Shown here: positions 18,240 to 37,189 of the stretch, one piece after another
Position numbering within the stretch: position 1 is the stretch's first letter
Layout: each line of letters begins with the position of its first letter
NCBI GenBank assembly: GCA_037975125.1
Contig: CM075862.1
Coordinates: 41,023,924 to 41,087,923 of the forward strand
Length of the DNA stretch: 64,000 bases
Origin: Latrodectus hesperus
Lineage: Eukaryota; Arthropoda; Arachnida; Araneae; Theridiidae
Direction: 5' to 3'
The notes under the pieces: model-generated
What the model was told of the DNA's origin: nothing
Seen by the model: only the letters and a program-made list of their open reading frames with translations
Databases searched by the model: none
Made by a program: the position numbers and the translations under genes

Positions 18240-20520
18240 AAGCAATTTCTTTTAAGAATAGAAAAACCTGCTGTGCCATATCAGATCAACAGAATACCAA
18301 AAAAATAAGACACAGTATAATTTCTTTAAATTACCAAAGAAAAAATCCTGTTGTATATGAGATTAATTGAGTATCCGAAAGATAGGCTTTTTTGTGAAAT
18401 GGTTACTTGCGATGGTAACAAATTTAAATAGAAAAAAGGAAATATTCTTAAGAAAACTCTGCACTTTACAAAAATAAATTATGAATAAATGCCGTATAGA
18501 TTATTTATATCTTTATTAGATTTCGGATTTTTAAACATGAAAATGTGTCAAGCACACTGCATTTTAAAACATAAAGTATTTAATCAAGATGCTTAATATT
18601 GTCTGAGAAACTAAAAATAATTTAAGTTCCGTAAAGAAAATATATTTCTCTCAAAGAAAGTGCTTAACTTTTTCTTAAGTTCAAATAAAATTTGATTTTC
18701 TTATGTAATTTTATTCTATATCAGATTATATTAAAATAAGAATATTATTTAATTTAAAATACAGCTTTTATTCAAATTTCTAATTACGAATGTTAATTAA
18801 AGATTTTAATTGCTTCTCTAATTTGCGGAATTTCCTGCAACACTTGTCAAAATATGCATCTTGGCTAAAGATAAATTATTCTTTAAAAGAAACTTCCAGC
18901 TAAAGGTTTTGCGTGACAATTTATATGTTTGTCATTAAAGTCAAGACTGAGGAGAATACGGTTTGAGGTCTCTTCAGGGAAAACCCATTAGGAAAGATTC
19001 TGTCTTGAAGAACGAAAAACATAAGTTACATCTTTTTTATTTGGTATAGTTTGCTTAAATTATATCAACTGTAGTTACGAATGCTGGATTATTTTAGACA
19101 ATTATTTTTAATTTGTAATGTATGCATGAAATTTTTTCAATTCTGAGACAGTCGTGTTATATTAGTTGTAAGTGAATTATCAGTTATATCAAACTGTAAA
19201 TTTTAATAATTTTGACGTGTTTGTGTAAAGAGTAAATGAAGTGTTTAAATAATCATTAAGATCGGAAAGGAAGTAAATATATTTACGGCTCGCTTCTATT
19301 ATATGGAGTTTTACTAAAAAGATAAAAATTTTTGAAATTTAAGGAGATGTAACGAAGAAATAAACAAATTAAAAGATTAATCACTTATATATTTTTTCCA
19401 AAAATCAAATTCAACGCATTTATTTACAAATACTTCAGTGATAAGATAACTAAAGTGTAAATGTATTTTCAAATAAGGCTCATCATAACTTTTTGATGAA
19501 CACAATATTGGTGACATAAAAGAGTAAAATTAGATATAATCTTCTGTTCAATAACAGAGGAAGAGATTGACAAATAAATCGGGAAATCTCATTACCTAAG
19601 AATAAAAATATGGAAATAAAATATATCTAAATCTGTGTAATTATATTATTGTTTATAATTTAAATATATATTACGCTTAACATAAATTATTATAATTTAA
19701 ATGTTTAGATTTTAACTAAAAAATTTATTGAAATTTGTACCTTGCACATGTGTTCTTTTAACTAAACGTTTTTCGCGACTTTTCAGAAAAACATTTTTAA
19801 AAGATAAAGAATGAAGTTTTAGCAAAAAATGTACTTTAAATTGAGGTAAACGTTTATCTAATTTTAGACTAAAAACCATATTTTATTGAGAAACACGAAA
19901 ATTTTAACTCGTATTACGTGAAAACTTACTATCTCCTCTTCAGAGGCTTTTAGAATTAAATCATCGTAAGAAATACATTGATTTTTTGGTATAACACTAA
20001 AATGTGTGCTAAATGAGAAGATTTTTCTGAGAAAAAGATCTATCATTGGTCTTTGGTTTCCTAAAAAACAGACAAGATAAATTACTCACGAGCATGACTT
20101 GAAGGACTTTAGTTTTACTTTCATAACAACGAAGTTTTCTTCCTGTACTAAAATGATTGTATTTTTATTTTATTTTAATTATTTTAGTATTAACTCAGAT
20201 ATGCTTATAAGAATTTTTGTTTGGGAATAGATTTAATTATTAAATCAATATGAAAACCTGTTTTAATTAAGAAGTGAATGTAATTCTTTATTTAGAAGAG
20301 TAAAATGATATACTTTAATAAATTCTTCGACAAAGATGTAGAAATTGATTTTAAGTAAAATAAACACATTTTTCTCGTTAAGTATATTTCTCACAACCTT
20401 CTATTTATTTTTTAATTTATTAAGCATTTCGGTATTCGCAAAGCTGCTTCACACATGTTTAGTTAAAACGTTAAACAAAAATTGTACGCTATTTTTGAGT
20501 TACATTCTAGCTTGGAAATA
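18240..20520. other. AT-rich non-coding stretch
   Basis: No gene, RNA or element recognised. The minus-strand frame at 19864-20046 has no identifiable domain. Confidence 0.5.
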
Positions 20521-20521
20521 A

Positions 20522-20790
20522 AGGCCCGATGGCTTAGTGGTAGCGTTTTACGATCCCAGGGCATAGGTCCAAGGTTTGATCCTTGGTTTGGGCAAGGGTA
20601 GCCCAGCCTTTCAGTGGGTCGATTAACTAAATACCAAGCATGCTTGGGAATTGAACATTAGGGGTTTCATGTTACGCTGACTACCTAATCTTGACACGTG
20701 TTTCACATCCCAGGGCCTCTCAGTCTGGAAAACAGAGATGGGCACTGTAGGTTTTGTGGCCCACATGGGCTGCCGTGGCACAGAGTTTAG
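20522..20790 (+). mobile_element. tRNA-derived SINE, family 2
   Basis: A tRNA-like head carries an A box, tggcttagtgg (20530-20540), and a B-box-like ggtttgatcc (20573-20582) at normal spacing. A body of about 190 bp follows and ends in a T-run before 20798. The body is unlike family 1. Possible degenerate flanks (agcttgga... on the left, cagcttg... on the right) are not a firm target duplication. No protein is expected; the open frame at 20738-21019 merely spans the tail and the following microsatellite. Confidence 0.75.
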
Positions 20791-20836
20791 TTTTTTTCAG
20801 CTTGTTTGGAAAAGATCCATGAAAAATAATACATAC

Positions 20837-20962
<126 letters not shown>

Positions 20963-21137
20963 GGGAAAAGAAATCCATTATTTTTTCGGCAGATGGCTGT
21001 ACTGATAGATTTCTCGTAAAGTATCGATCAAACAATTTCAGATTTATGCTCGTTGGAAAGGTGACATTTCGCAGTAAAAAAGTTCTTTTGCTGTTTTTTG
21101 TTTGGTGCATTCAGTTGTGAGTTATAGGGTGTTAAAA

Positions 21138-21515
21138 ATGGAAGTGAACAAAGAGAAAATTCGGTACATTTTACAGTTTTTCTTTGACAAAGGCGAAAAT
21201 GCAAGCCAGGCGGCTAAAATTGTGAATGGTGTTTATGGTTCCGATACTGTAACAGCCAATTATGTGCAATTTTGGTTTCGTAGATTCCGTTCAGGAATTT
21301 TTGATGTTAAAGATGCACCTCGCACAGGTAGGCCGGTCGTCGAAAATGTCGATAAAATCGGAGAAATGATCGAAGTTGACCGGCATGTTAGCAGTCGTAA
21401 CATCGCCCAGGAGCTAAAAATCGACCATAAAACTGTTTTAAACCATTTACACAAAGCTGGATTCAAAAAGAAGCTCGATGTTTGGGTGTCACACCAATTA
21501 ACAGAAAAAACATGA
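21138..21515 (+). CDS. Mariner transposase N-terminal DNA-binding domain, 125 aa
   Basis: This open frame encodes only the paired helix-turn-helix DNA-binding part of a mariner transposase. It starts MEVNKEKIRYILQFFFDKG at 21138, the family's usual start; an upstream ATG at 21102 in the same frame lies in the untranslated leader. The first HTH ends near YVQFWFRRFRSG, the linker carries the GRP motif (RTGRPVVENVD), and the second HTH includes IAQELKIDHKTVLNHLHKAG. The frame continues to the WVSHQL segment (usually WVPHQL) and then stops, because a small indel near 21505 shifts the frame before the catalytic domain. A protein of this size would resemble a natural transposase fragment able to bind its own TIRs. 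Expression is unproven, and it may simply be a decayed gene. Confidence 0.75.
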   Translation: MEVNKEKIRYILQFFFDKGENASQAAKIVNGVYGSDTVTANYVQFWFRRFRSGIFDVKDAPRTGRPVVENVDKIGEMIEVDRHVSSRNIAQELKIDHKTVLNHLHKAGFKKKLDVWVSHQLTEKT

Positions 21516-21821
21516 TGGATTGAATTTCCATCTGCAAAGCCTTGGCCAAACGGAATGAGATAGACCCATTTCTTAAATGGATGGTGACTGGAGATGAAAA
21601 ATGGATCACATACGATAACCCTGTGCGAAAAGCAAAATTTCTTTAATGATAAAAAATTGGCATCTAGGGAGGATTGTGAAAATCGACTACTAGAATTTTT
21701 TGCAAATAGAGACCAGGACTTCTATGAGAGGGGCATTATGAAGTTACCTTTAAAATGGCAACAAATCATACAACAAAACGGTGCATATTTTACCCAAATA
21801 GGACAATCCGAAGCATGTTAA
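21516..21821 (+). pseudogene. Remnant of mariner transposase catalytic and C-terminal part
   Basis: After the frameshift the family's sequence continues: KRNEIDPFLKWMVTGDEKW contains the first catalytic Asp (GDEKW). About ten residues later, after DNPVRK near 21630, it jumps directly to the C-terminal KKLASREDCENRLLEFF. The region that normally carries the second and third catalytic aspartates (the DNARPH and SPDLAPSD segments) is missing, a deletion of roughly 350-400 bp relative to the family. The natural C-terminus (GQSEAC then TAA at 21819-21821) is intact. No catalytic activity is possible. Confidence 0.88.
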
Positions 21822-21885
21822 ATAAAGTCCTGAAGTTCATATAAAAATAATGGATTTCTTTTTCCCCAACCTAATATATATATAT

Positions 21886-22051
21886 TCTTCTTTAGTTGCG
21901 TAACAACCTATTACAGTCTTAGCTGCCTCTATAGCACCCTCCTTTTCCAGCCCAGTCTGTCTAGAGCGACACTTTGCCAGTTCCTAACTTTCAGTATCTT
22001 GAGGAAATTTTTAGTGTTAACGAGTCATCTTGTTGGTGGTCTTCCAGTCGG
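21886..22051 (-). pseudogene. LINE endonuclease/reverse-transcriptase C-terminal fragment
   Basis: Read on the minus strand, the sequence resembles the tail of a non-LTR retrotransposon ORF2: an RNW segment, then ALDR with following W (VRNWQSVALDRLGWKRR), then an AAKTVIGC-type end. Frame changes are needed along its 165 bp. The position beside the mariner and a second small TA tract shows several insertions stacked here. The family (RTE or a related clade) is not certain. Confidence 0.45.
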
Positions 22052-22110
22052 ATATATATATAGTATATATATATATATATACTATATATGATATATATAT
22101 ATATATATAA
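22052..22110. repeat. Interrupted TA repeat
   Basis: Alternating T and A broken by tag and tgat. Includes a small inverted pair, atagtatat/atatactat, around a TA core. Confidence 0.9.
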
Positions 22111-22389
22111 ATTTATATAATTATTTATCGAGTTATAACATAATGACTTCCTAATTTCAAGTATTGTTGTAAGTTCAGTATATTTTTTGTTAGATACATG
22201 CTACGTTTATTCAAATGTCATAAAAGCATGCTATATTTTTATTGAAATATTTTAAATTGAAATGAACATTTTTTTTAATATTTTTATTTCCCTATATTCT
22301 CTTCATTGTTGGATTTTTCGCAATTTTTTTTAACATCGTACATTTTTTCGATTATTTACCACGCGTGTTTTTATTCGAAAAATAGTTTC

Positions 22390-22856
22390 GGCTAAAAGTA
22401 TACCGTTCAGTAAATTCCTACTCAAATTGCTTTCCGCGAAAACACCTTTCTCATTTTATCAAGAGCAAAAAATGTGTTTCAAAAATAAACAAAATAATGA
22501 AACAAGGAGATTGGTTAGAGTCGACGAAAAAGAGTCCTTTCCTTCCCCCGTTCTACTGAAAAGAAAAGAAAAATGTCATCCCGTATCACTCACAAAATCA
22601 AACCTGATACAGTCCCGTTGTCCAATAAAGCAGAGTCTATTCGCGTGGCTCAAATATCAACTATACTAGCTGGCTTTCGAACTCAGAAGATCGATTCACC
22701 TCAACAGCTGATGACATTCGATAAAATGGCGATAGATGGCGCTGGCGTTAGGGGGATGCATTTGGAAAAAAGATTCACCGGGATGGATAGAGAAGAAAGG
22801 AAAGAGATCTGACTGTGCTTACAACGTCTCGATCGGGCAATAGAGGATACGAGACG
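22390..22856 (+). promoter_or_regulatory. Probable promoter and 5' leader of the exon at 22857
   Basis: This block has clearly higher G+C and more CpG than its surroundings and no transposon signature, and it leads directly to the signal-peptide ATG. A candidate arthropod initiator (ttcagt, A at 22409) exists, but I see no well-placed TATA box and no matching downstream element, so the start site is not fixed. Upstream open frames (22427-22669, 22573-22812) occur in other frames. An in-frame TAG at 22788 closes the frame before the ATG. An alternative is that these frames belong to another exon; no domain supports that. Confidence 0.4.
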
Positions 22857-22938
22857 ATGATTCTCCTTCCGAGAAACACGTGGTCACTTTTTTATTTGGC
22901 GATTTTCGCTCACTTTTCCTACATCTGTTTAGCCCAAG
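22857..22938 (+). CDS. First coding exon: signal peptide of a secreted or membrane protein (partial)
   Basis: The exon encodes 27 complete codons plus one base. The sequence runs MILLPRNTWS, then a hydrophobic stretch LFYLAIFAHF SYICLA, then Q. This is a classic eukaryotic signal peptide: positive Arg at position 6, a hydrophobic core at about residues 11-25, and a small-residue cleavage site after Ala26. The reading frame runs into a strong 5' splice donor, CAAG|GTAAGATA, at 22938/22939, leaving the exon in phase 1. Phase-1 joins after a signal-peptide exon are common in cell-surface and extracellular proteins, including immunoglobulin-domain types. The start is chosen because it is the first ATG after an in-frame TAG (22788) and has a purine (A) at -3. 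The mature protein is outside what I can recognise, so no gene name is given. Confidence 0.65.
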
Positions 22939-22944
22939 GTAAGA

Positions 22945-29149
<6,205 letters not shown>

Positions 29150-29447
29150 ATTTTAGAGAGTGGCGGGATTAATTTGTGGAAATGAAATCTAATTGCAGAG
29201 AATTAACGAAATTGTGAGTACAAAATGGATTTAGTGTTCGAAAGAAAGAGGGTGTTCAACAGTAAAACGTTTTTGGATTAAATGGATGTCTAGAGTAAGA
29301 GAAATTGTTGTTTGAAAATCCTGGGAAATGAGATGCGAAATAAGAAACAGTGTGTATTACAAACGCAGCTAAAATCTTTACCCTATTAGTTTGATTTTTC
29401 CATTTGCTGTTAGTGTGAAGTTGTTGTTACAGGTAATTTAGGAAACA

Positions 29448-29450
<3 letters not shown>

Positions 29451-29516
<66 letters not shown>
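29451..29516. repeat. (TA)n microsatellite within the BEL/Pao remnant
   Basis: Thirty-three uninterrupted TA units between the reverse-transcriptase end and the RNase H part. It therefore arose or expanded after the element inserted. Confidence 0.95.
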
Positions 29517-29520
<4 letters not shown>

Positions 29521-29524
29521 GACT

Positions 29525-29960
29525 GTAAAGAGACCAGGTAGAGGTACATGTGTTTTGTAAATCTTCATTAAGTGTATATGAAGCCGTAGTTTACTTTAGA
29601 CACTGTGATAATAGTGGAAATCATAGAGTATCATTTATTATGTGAAAGAGAAAAATAGCAGCTTTAAAGAAATTGCCTTCACCACATCGGGAATTAATAA
29701 GCCTTAAAATAGGTGATAGAGTTGGAAATTGTATTAAAAATATGAGTTTTGTTGAGCGATTTGACTATCGCTTTGTTAAAAGGTGTGCGAAGAGATGGAA
29801 ATAGTTTGTTGCCAGAAGAGGTGTAGAAATAAGAAGAGATAGAGTCCTAGTTATTGATATTATTATCCATCTGAAGATGATATGTTGATGATGCATCTGG
29901 TAGATATGTTGCGGCTGAAAACTAGGTTCTAAATGAGGAATGGTGGTTGGTGCCAAGAGT
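29525..29960 (+). pseudogene. BEL/Pao RNase H and connection region remnant
   Basis: Recognisable pieces are ELHVFCKSSLSVYEAVVYFR, corresponding to the LHVFCDASxxAYGAVxYxR segment; RKIAALKKLPSPHRELISL, corresponding to the KxxxAPLKKLTLPRLEL segment; and WK.FVARRGVEIRR. In the first, the catalytic Asp of FCDAS is replaced by Lys. Frames change several times, so no functional enzyme is possible. The downstream YYPSED piece and the later GGW..EWLG piece match the end of this region in the family. Confidence 0.75.
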
Positions 29961-30059
29961 GGTTGGGAATGAATAATGAGAATCTAAACAGATCATTAAA
30001 TCTTCTGAAAATGAAGAAAGTGAAAAGGAATTAAAAAAGAAACGAAATTTCCACTTACT

Positions 30060-31165
30060 TTGCCAGAAACTCATCCAGTTATACGATAAGTGATGAGTTT
30101 TTATCATCTAAATTACTTAAACGGAGTTGTACGGTAAATAATCTCTGCTATGAAACAAAATTATTGGATTATTGGAGAAAAATCAATGAATAAAGAAAAT
30201 GTGTTACTTGTACGCGATTTCGTTGTGAATATTCGAAACAGATGATGTTAGATTTACCCTCATTCAGTGTGAATCTAGGCAGACCATTCCTGAAATGTGG
30301 AATTGGTTTTTACGAACTATTCGTAAATAGTCATCAACGAGGTAGAAGAGTGAAACCTTCAAAAATGTATGTGTGCATTTTTGTGAAATTTTTTTTTAAC
30401 GAAGGTTGTTTCATTTGAACTTGCTACTGATTTAAGTGCATTGCATTTATGTACATTGCAGCATTAAAAATATTTATGTTACGGCGAGTAAAACAAGAGA
30501 AAATCTTCTGCGATTGTGGTACCAATTATGTCAATGCAAAAAATTGCTTAAAAGCTACAGCAAACGAAGAAAGTGTTAACTATCTGAGCAAAGAAAGTAT
30601 TAAATGGAATATGAATGTTTACTTTGCTTCCCATATCGGAAGCCTTAAAGAGGTAGTGGTCAAGTCGTTGAAGTATCACATGATATGCGTTACAGTGTCG
30701 CAGATTTTTTCACAAGAAGTTACCACTGTTTTAACAGATATAAAAGCAGTATTTAATTGTTGACATTTAGTTGCAGTTTCTGAAGACGTTATGATTTTAT
30801 AGTCCTTACACCAGGATATTTTCAGATAGATTCCAAATTAAAAAGCATTCTTGAACTCGATGTTATAAACCAGAAAATTAAAATTGGCAATCGCTTGAAA
30901 TTAATCCTTCAAATTTCCCAGTCCTTTTAGAAATCGAGGACTAAGGACTACTTTACACAGTAAGTAGTCTTTAGTACTTTTTGTATAAAAATTGAAAAAC
31001 TTCCATGAAAACATAAGAGTGAATGATATAGTGCTTACAAAAGAAGATAATTTACAACTTAAGTAAGAAATGGTCAGAGTCATTAACGCTTAGAAAGTTC
31101 ATGATGATATAGTAAGAGTTGTGAACTTGAAAACTGCATTGGGAGAATTAAAAATACTAATACGT
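30060..31165 (+). pseudogene. BEL/Pao integrase remnant
   Basis: A zinc-binding region is visible as HYHL-like and YWII pieces followed by CVTCTRFRC near 30205. The core then follows: LPSFSVNLGRPFLKCGIGF, where the first catalytic Asp of the GVDY position is Gly. Next is an uninterrupted 104-codon frame at 30449-30763 with FCDCGTNYVNA (second Asp kept) and SLKEVVVKS (Glu kept). After 30763 come the VSEDV and TPGHF-equivalent positions in shifted frames. The C-terminal VNDIVLTKEDNL and DDIVRVVNLKTALGELK end near 31160. Stops and a lost catalytic residue make it inactive. Confidence 0.83.
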
Positions 31166-31169
31166 ATGA

Positions 31170-31454
31170 TAGCCTAACTTCTTAATGATAAAAATTTATT
31201 TTTTATCATTTAATATAAATTTTATATATTTACTGCAATAGGTAAGAATTGCGTATTCTAATTTATAATTGATGTTTTTATATTAATATTGCGTTAATAT
31301 TTTAATTTTCATTTTACATATTTTAACGACTTAGTCACAGAGCACCAAGATGTTAACGCTGATAATTATTGCCTAGAGGTGGCACTTTTGTTTTCCTGTT
31401 TTTTCTTAACACAAATATAGTTTCAAAAAATACCAATACCAATGTATATGTAAG
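31170..31454. other. AT-rich non-coding stretch
   Basis: Nothing recognised. It could contain the decayed 3' LTR of the BEL/Pao element, but no paired copy was found. Confidence 0.4.
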
Positions 31455-32734
<1,280 letters not shown>

Positions 32735-33005
32735 AGACGTTAGGAACAGGTGCCGTATAATCCATGGTTCCAAATTCTGATATTGGCGATATTTTGGCGG
32801 ATTTTCTTATGTATCTGGCAACCTCGTGTTTATTACGTCATAAATATGGAGAACTATAAGAATTATGCAGGAAATTCTATTTTGGTTACCCTAGTATTTA
32901 CGTCATCGCGCATGTCACGATACGTCATCTTGGCAACATTTCTTCATCGCCAAAATAATTCAGAATTTGAAATCATGGATTACACGGCACCTGTACCAGA
33001 TGTTA
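32735..33005. mobile_element. MITE with about 33-bp TIRs and 8-bp target duplication
   Basis: The 255-bp element (32743-32997) has long terminal inverted repeats. The left end reads ggaacaggtgccgtataatc and the right end, read inward, ggtacaggtgccgtgtaatc; both continue catgRttYcaaattctga. The flanking 8-mers agacgtta and agatgtta differ at one base and fit a target-site duplication. An 8-bp duplication suggests hAT, P or Merlin; the GG-type start is compatible with Merlin but not decisive. The open frame at 32750-33016 is an internal artefact. Confidence 0.85.
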
Positions 33006-34645
<1,640 letters not shown>

Positions 34646-34651
34646 ATTTAG

Positions 34652-36430
34652 AAAATAGATTTTTCAATACTTGTTATTTAACCAGCTGAATCAAAAAGGA
34701 TAATGAGTCGTTTTAAATTAGTCTTTATATTGGATTTTTATTTCTTTAAGAGCACAAAACATGCAAACGAATTTTAAGAATTTTAAACTGAAGGAAATAC
34801 AACTAAATGTATTATAACACACATTTGTTCTCATTTATACGAATCATTTTGGTTTTGTTTATAGAATTTATGGAATTAGATTAACTTTGAGATAAATAAA
34901 GTTGTTTATTTAAAAAATTACAGAATTTTGAAAATATTTTTACAAAGTTGATTTAAAAAATCACAGAATATTTAAAAATATGCATTAATACTACTTGTTT
35001 CACGCAGATACAAGATTAAGCTTCGATACAGTTTGAGAGTGTTTTTTTTTTACTTTGAAATACAACGTGAATAATTTAAAGAAATTTAGCAAATATTTTT
35101 TATGAAAAAAGAGTTATAATAAAGAACAAGTTTAAAGGAGCTTTATGCTTTTTAATCGAAATGAATTCACATTTTATTATGAATTATTACTATGCTAACA
35201 TTTAAATTTATTTTTTAGTGAAAATCAACAAACATTTTTATTACATTGTGGATATTTATATTATACCTTAAATGTTCATTACACATCAATCTATATGCAG
35301 GTTACAGCAATTAATGTACTCTAAAGAATGATTTACCATTATAATTGGAACAATCTTAGACAAAATAATAATTAAAAGTGGTGATCGAAAAAAGTGAAAA
35401 ACACTTATTACATAAAACTTAAGATTTAATTTAAAATTTTATATAAAAATATTACGAATATTTTATAATTAATATTTATTATATTTATAAAGTTTTTATA
35501 ATTTTTTGTGATTTACGTGAATATTAATTAATATAGCAATTTAATAATAATTATATTAGTTTATTAATTAAATAAACCTAAAAGTTAGGATTTAAAGCAG
35601 ACATTGTATAGTTATGATTAATTTAAAATTCACGAATCATAATAGAGATATATAACGATGTAATCAATATTTATAAAATAACATTAAAATTTTATTAAAT
35701 TTTTATAGAGTTTTTTTTATGGAAATATGATAATTAATATGAGTTATGATTAAATATCCTTTTGCATTAAAAAAAGCAATTTTTTTTTATGATTTTGTAT
35801 CATAAATAATATCTATGTACAACTAAATGAAGAAACATAAACATTTCATCCAATAGGGCACATTTCCTTATTTAAAAGTATTTTAATGCATGGTGTGTGC
35901 TAAAGGCCCAATGTATAAAAACACAGATGTATAAATTAATTTCTTCTTGTTTTCGTAATAGTTCTTAACTTTCTTTTTAATAGAAATAGTACATGTCATA
36001 TTTATATTACATTGGATAAGAAAATATTATAAAGAATGTAAGGAATACTATTTAATAAATAAATGAAAGGGAAATTACTAAAAAATTGTCAAGCAATTAT
36101 TATTTTGTTGTGAACAAACTGAATTTATCAGAAGATAACAAATAGTAATATAGTGTCAGTAATAATTATAACCTCATTAGAGTGAAAAGTATTACAATAT
36201 TGCATTTTCAATTTATATTATTTTCAATATTATAAACTTTTAGTTTTAAGTAATGCAAATTGTCAATATACCAGAAACAAATACCATGTAAAAGAAAACA
36301 TGAGAACGGAAAATTATACATTCTTGTGGCTTTTTTTTCAATAGAGAACAGCAACTTTTATAGCTAAGCCTTTTAGTGTGAAAATAAAATTCAGTGCCAT
36401 ATTACGAGTAGTTGCCTGTCTCAAAATATG
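34652..36430. other. AT-rich non-coding stretch
   Basis: No gene or element recognised. Confidence 0.5.
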
Positions 36431-36439
36431 CTTTATTTG

Positions 36440-36625
36440 CTTAGTTTAATATTCTTGTATTTCTACGACTTTTTGGCACAAGTAAGCTGACTATAATAGA
36501 GCCTATGATGTAAATTTTATCCCAAACCAATGCAAACATTCTGCCTGTAGTGAGAATCGAATCCACGAACAACTGACTTGAAGATTTGAGCGATAATTAT
36601 TTAGCTTCTGTATCAGGGAATTGAC
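36440..36625 (-). mobile_element. Possible degenerate tRNA-derived SINE
   Basis: On the minus strand a B-box-like ggattcgattctc (near 36545-36560) is preceded at tRNA-like spacing by a weak A-box-like stretch, gaagctaaataattatcgctc. This suggests a tRNA-like head followed by about 110 bp of body. The body does not match the other SINEs here. Divergence is high and no target duplication was found. Confidence 0.4.
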
Positions 36626-36970
36626 TTCCGCATTTTAAGACTATTTTCGATTTTTGACTTTGAATCGAGGTGCATTTCTTAAGATTAAGATTTATTTAAA
36701 ATAAAGTTACCTATCATTGGAGAGGGCTTATGAAATTTAACCCCTTATATTATCGCCACTTTCTATTTGTTAGTTTAAATTCGTAACATGAAGATTTATT
36801 GTTGTATAAAAACAAGTAACTGACTCTTTCGCTTAAAGCATTTATGCTTATATAAAGTTATGTAACTAAATTAATATTAATGTTTTAAAAATAAAATGAA
36901 GTATTTGAAATGCATGCTTCAGCTTGACAAAAAGAATTAATGAACCATAAGTAAAAAATAATAAGTTTTC

Positions 36971-37118
<148 letters not shown>

Positions 37119-37120
<2 letters not shown>

Positions 37121-37175
37121 TGGCGCAGATTGTCCTTATTTGGACCTTGTGCCATAAAACCCAACCAACCAACCA
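37119..37175 (-). repeat. Repeat tail fragment between two CA runs
   Basis: The 57-base segment cctggcgcagattg... to ...ccaaccaacc is GC-richer than its context and sits exactly between the two CA runs. On the minus strand it reads ggttggttggttgggtttta, then a ggcacaaggtcc-like and tgcgccag end. It looks like the 3' end of a retroposon with a simple-repeat tail. From memory I believe similar segments are common in spider repeats, but I could not search. Confidence 0.35.
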
Positions 37176-37189
37176 CACACACACACATT

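Larger units (their letters stand above)
29150..31165 (+). mobile_element. Decayed BEL/Pao LTR retrotransposon (pol part)
   Basis: Pieces of a BEL/Pao polyprotein appear in canonical order across about 2 kb on the plus strand. First is the end of the reverse transcriptase near 29380, with PISLIFPFAVSVKLLLQ matching the DPxGLxxPFxxxxKxLxQ segment. RNase H (29525-29710) and the integrase zinc finger, core and C-terminal tail (30060-31165) follow. Several stops and frameshifts interrupt the frames. A (TA)n tract sits inside the element at 29451-29516. No LTRs, gag or protease were recognised, so this is a truncated, inactive copy. Confidence 0.82.

Noticed and set aside
18117..18308. Membrane-protein-like frame with ETGLANLLAIVAAILDYKTC, also in 17838-18068
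   Set aside because: The shared peptide comes from the duplicated MITE-like sequence, and the frames begin and end outside the elements.
22405..22414. Initiator-like ttcagt as a definite transcription start
   Set aside because: The motif is short and no TATA box or downstream element is at the right distance, so it was kept only as a candidate inside the leader entry.
22573..22812. 79-codon frame upstream of the signal-peptide exon as a separate protein
   Set aside because: No recognisable domain. It lies in the likely 5' leader, in a different frame from the signal-peptide ATG. Overlapping frames (22427-22669) argue for chance openness in GC-richer DNA.
30901..31083. Minus-strand 60-codon frame in the BEL/Pao region (and 29765-29956, 29922-30107 minus)
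   Set aside because: Antisense shadows of the plus-strand polyprotein remnant.
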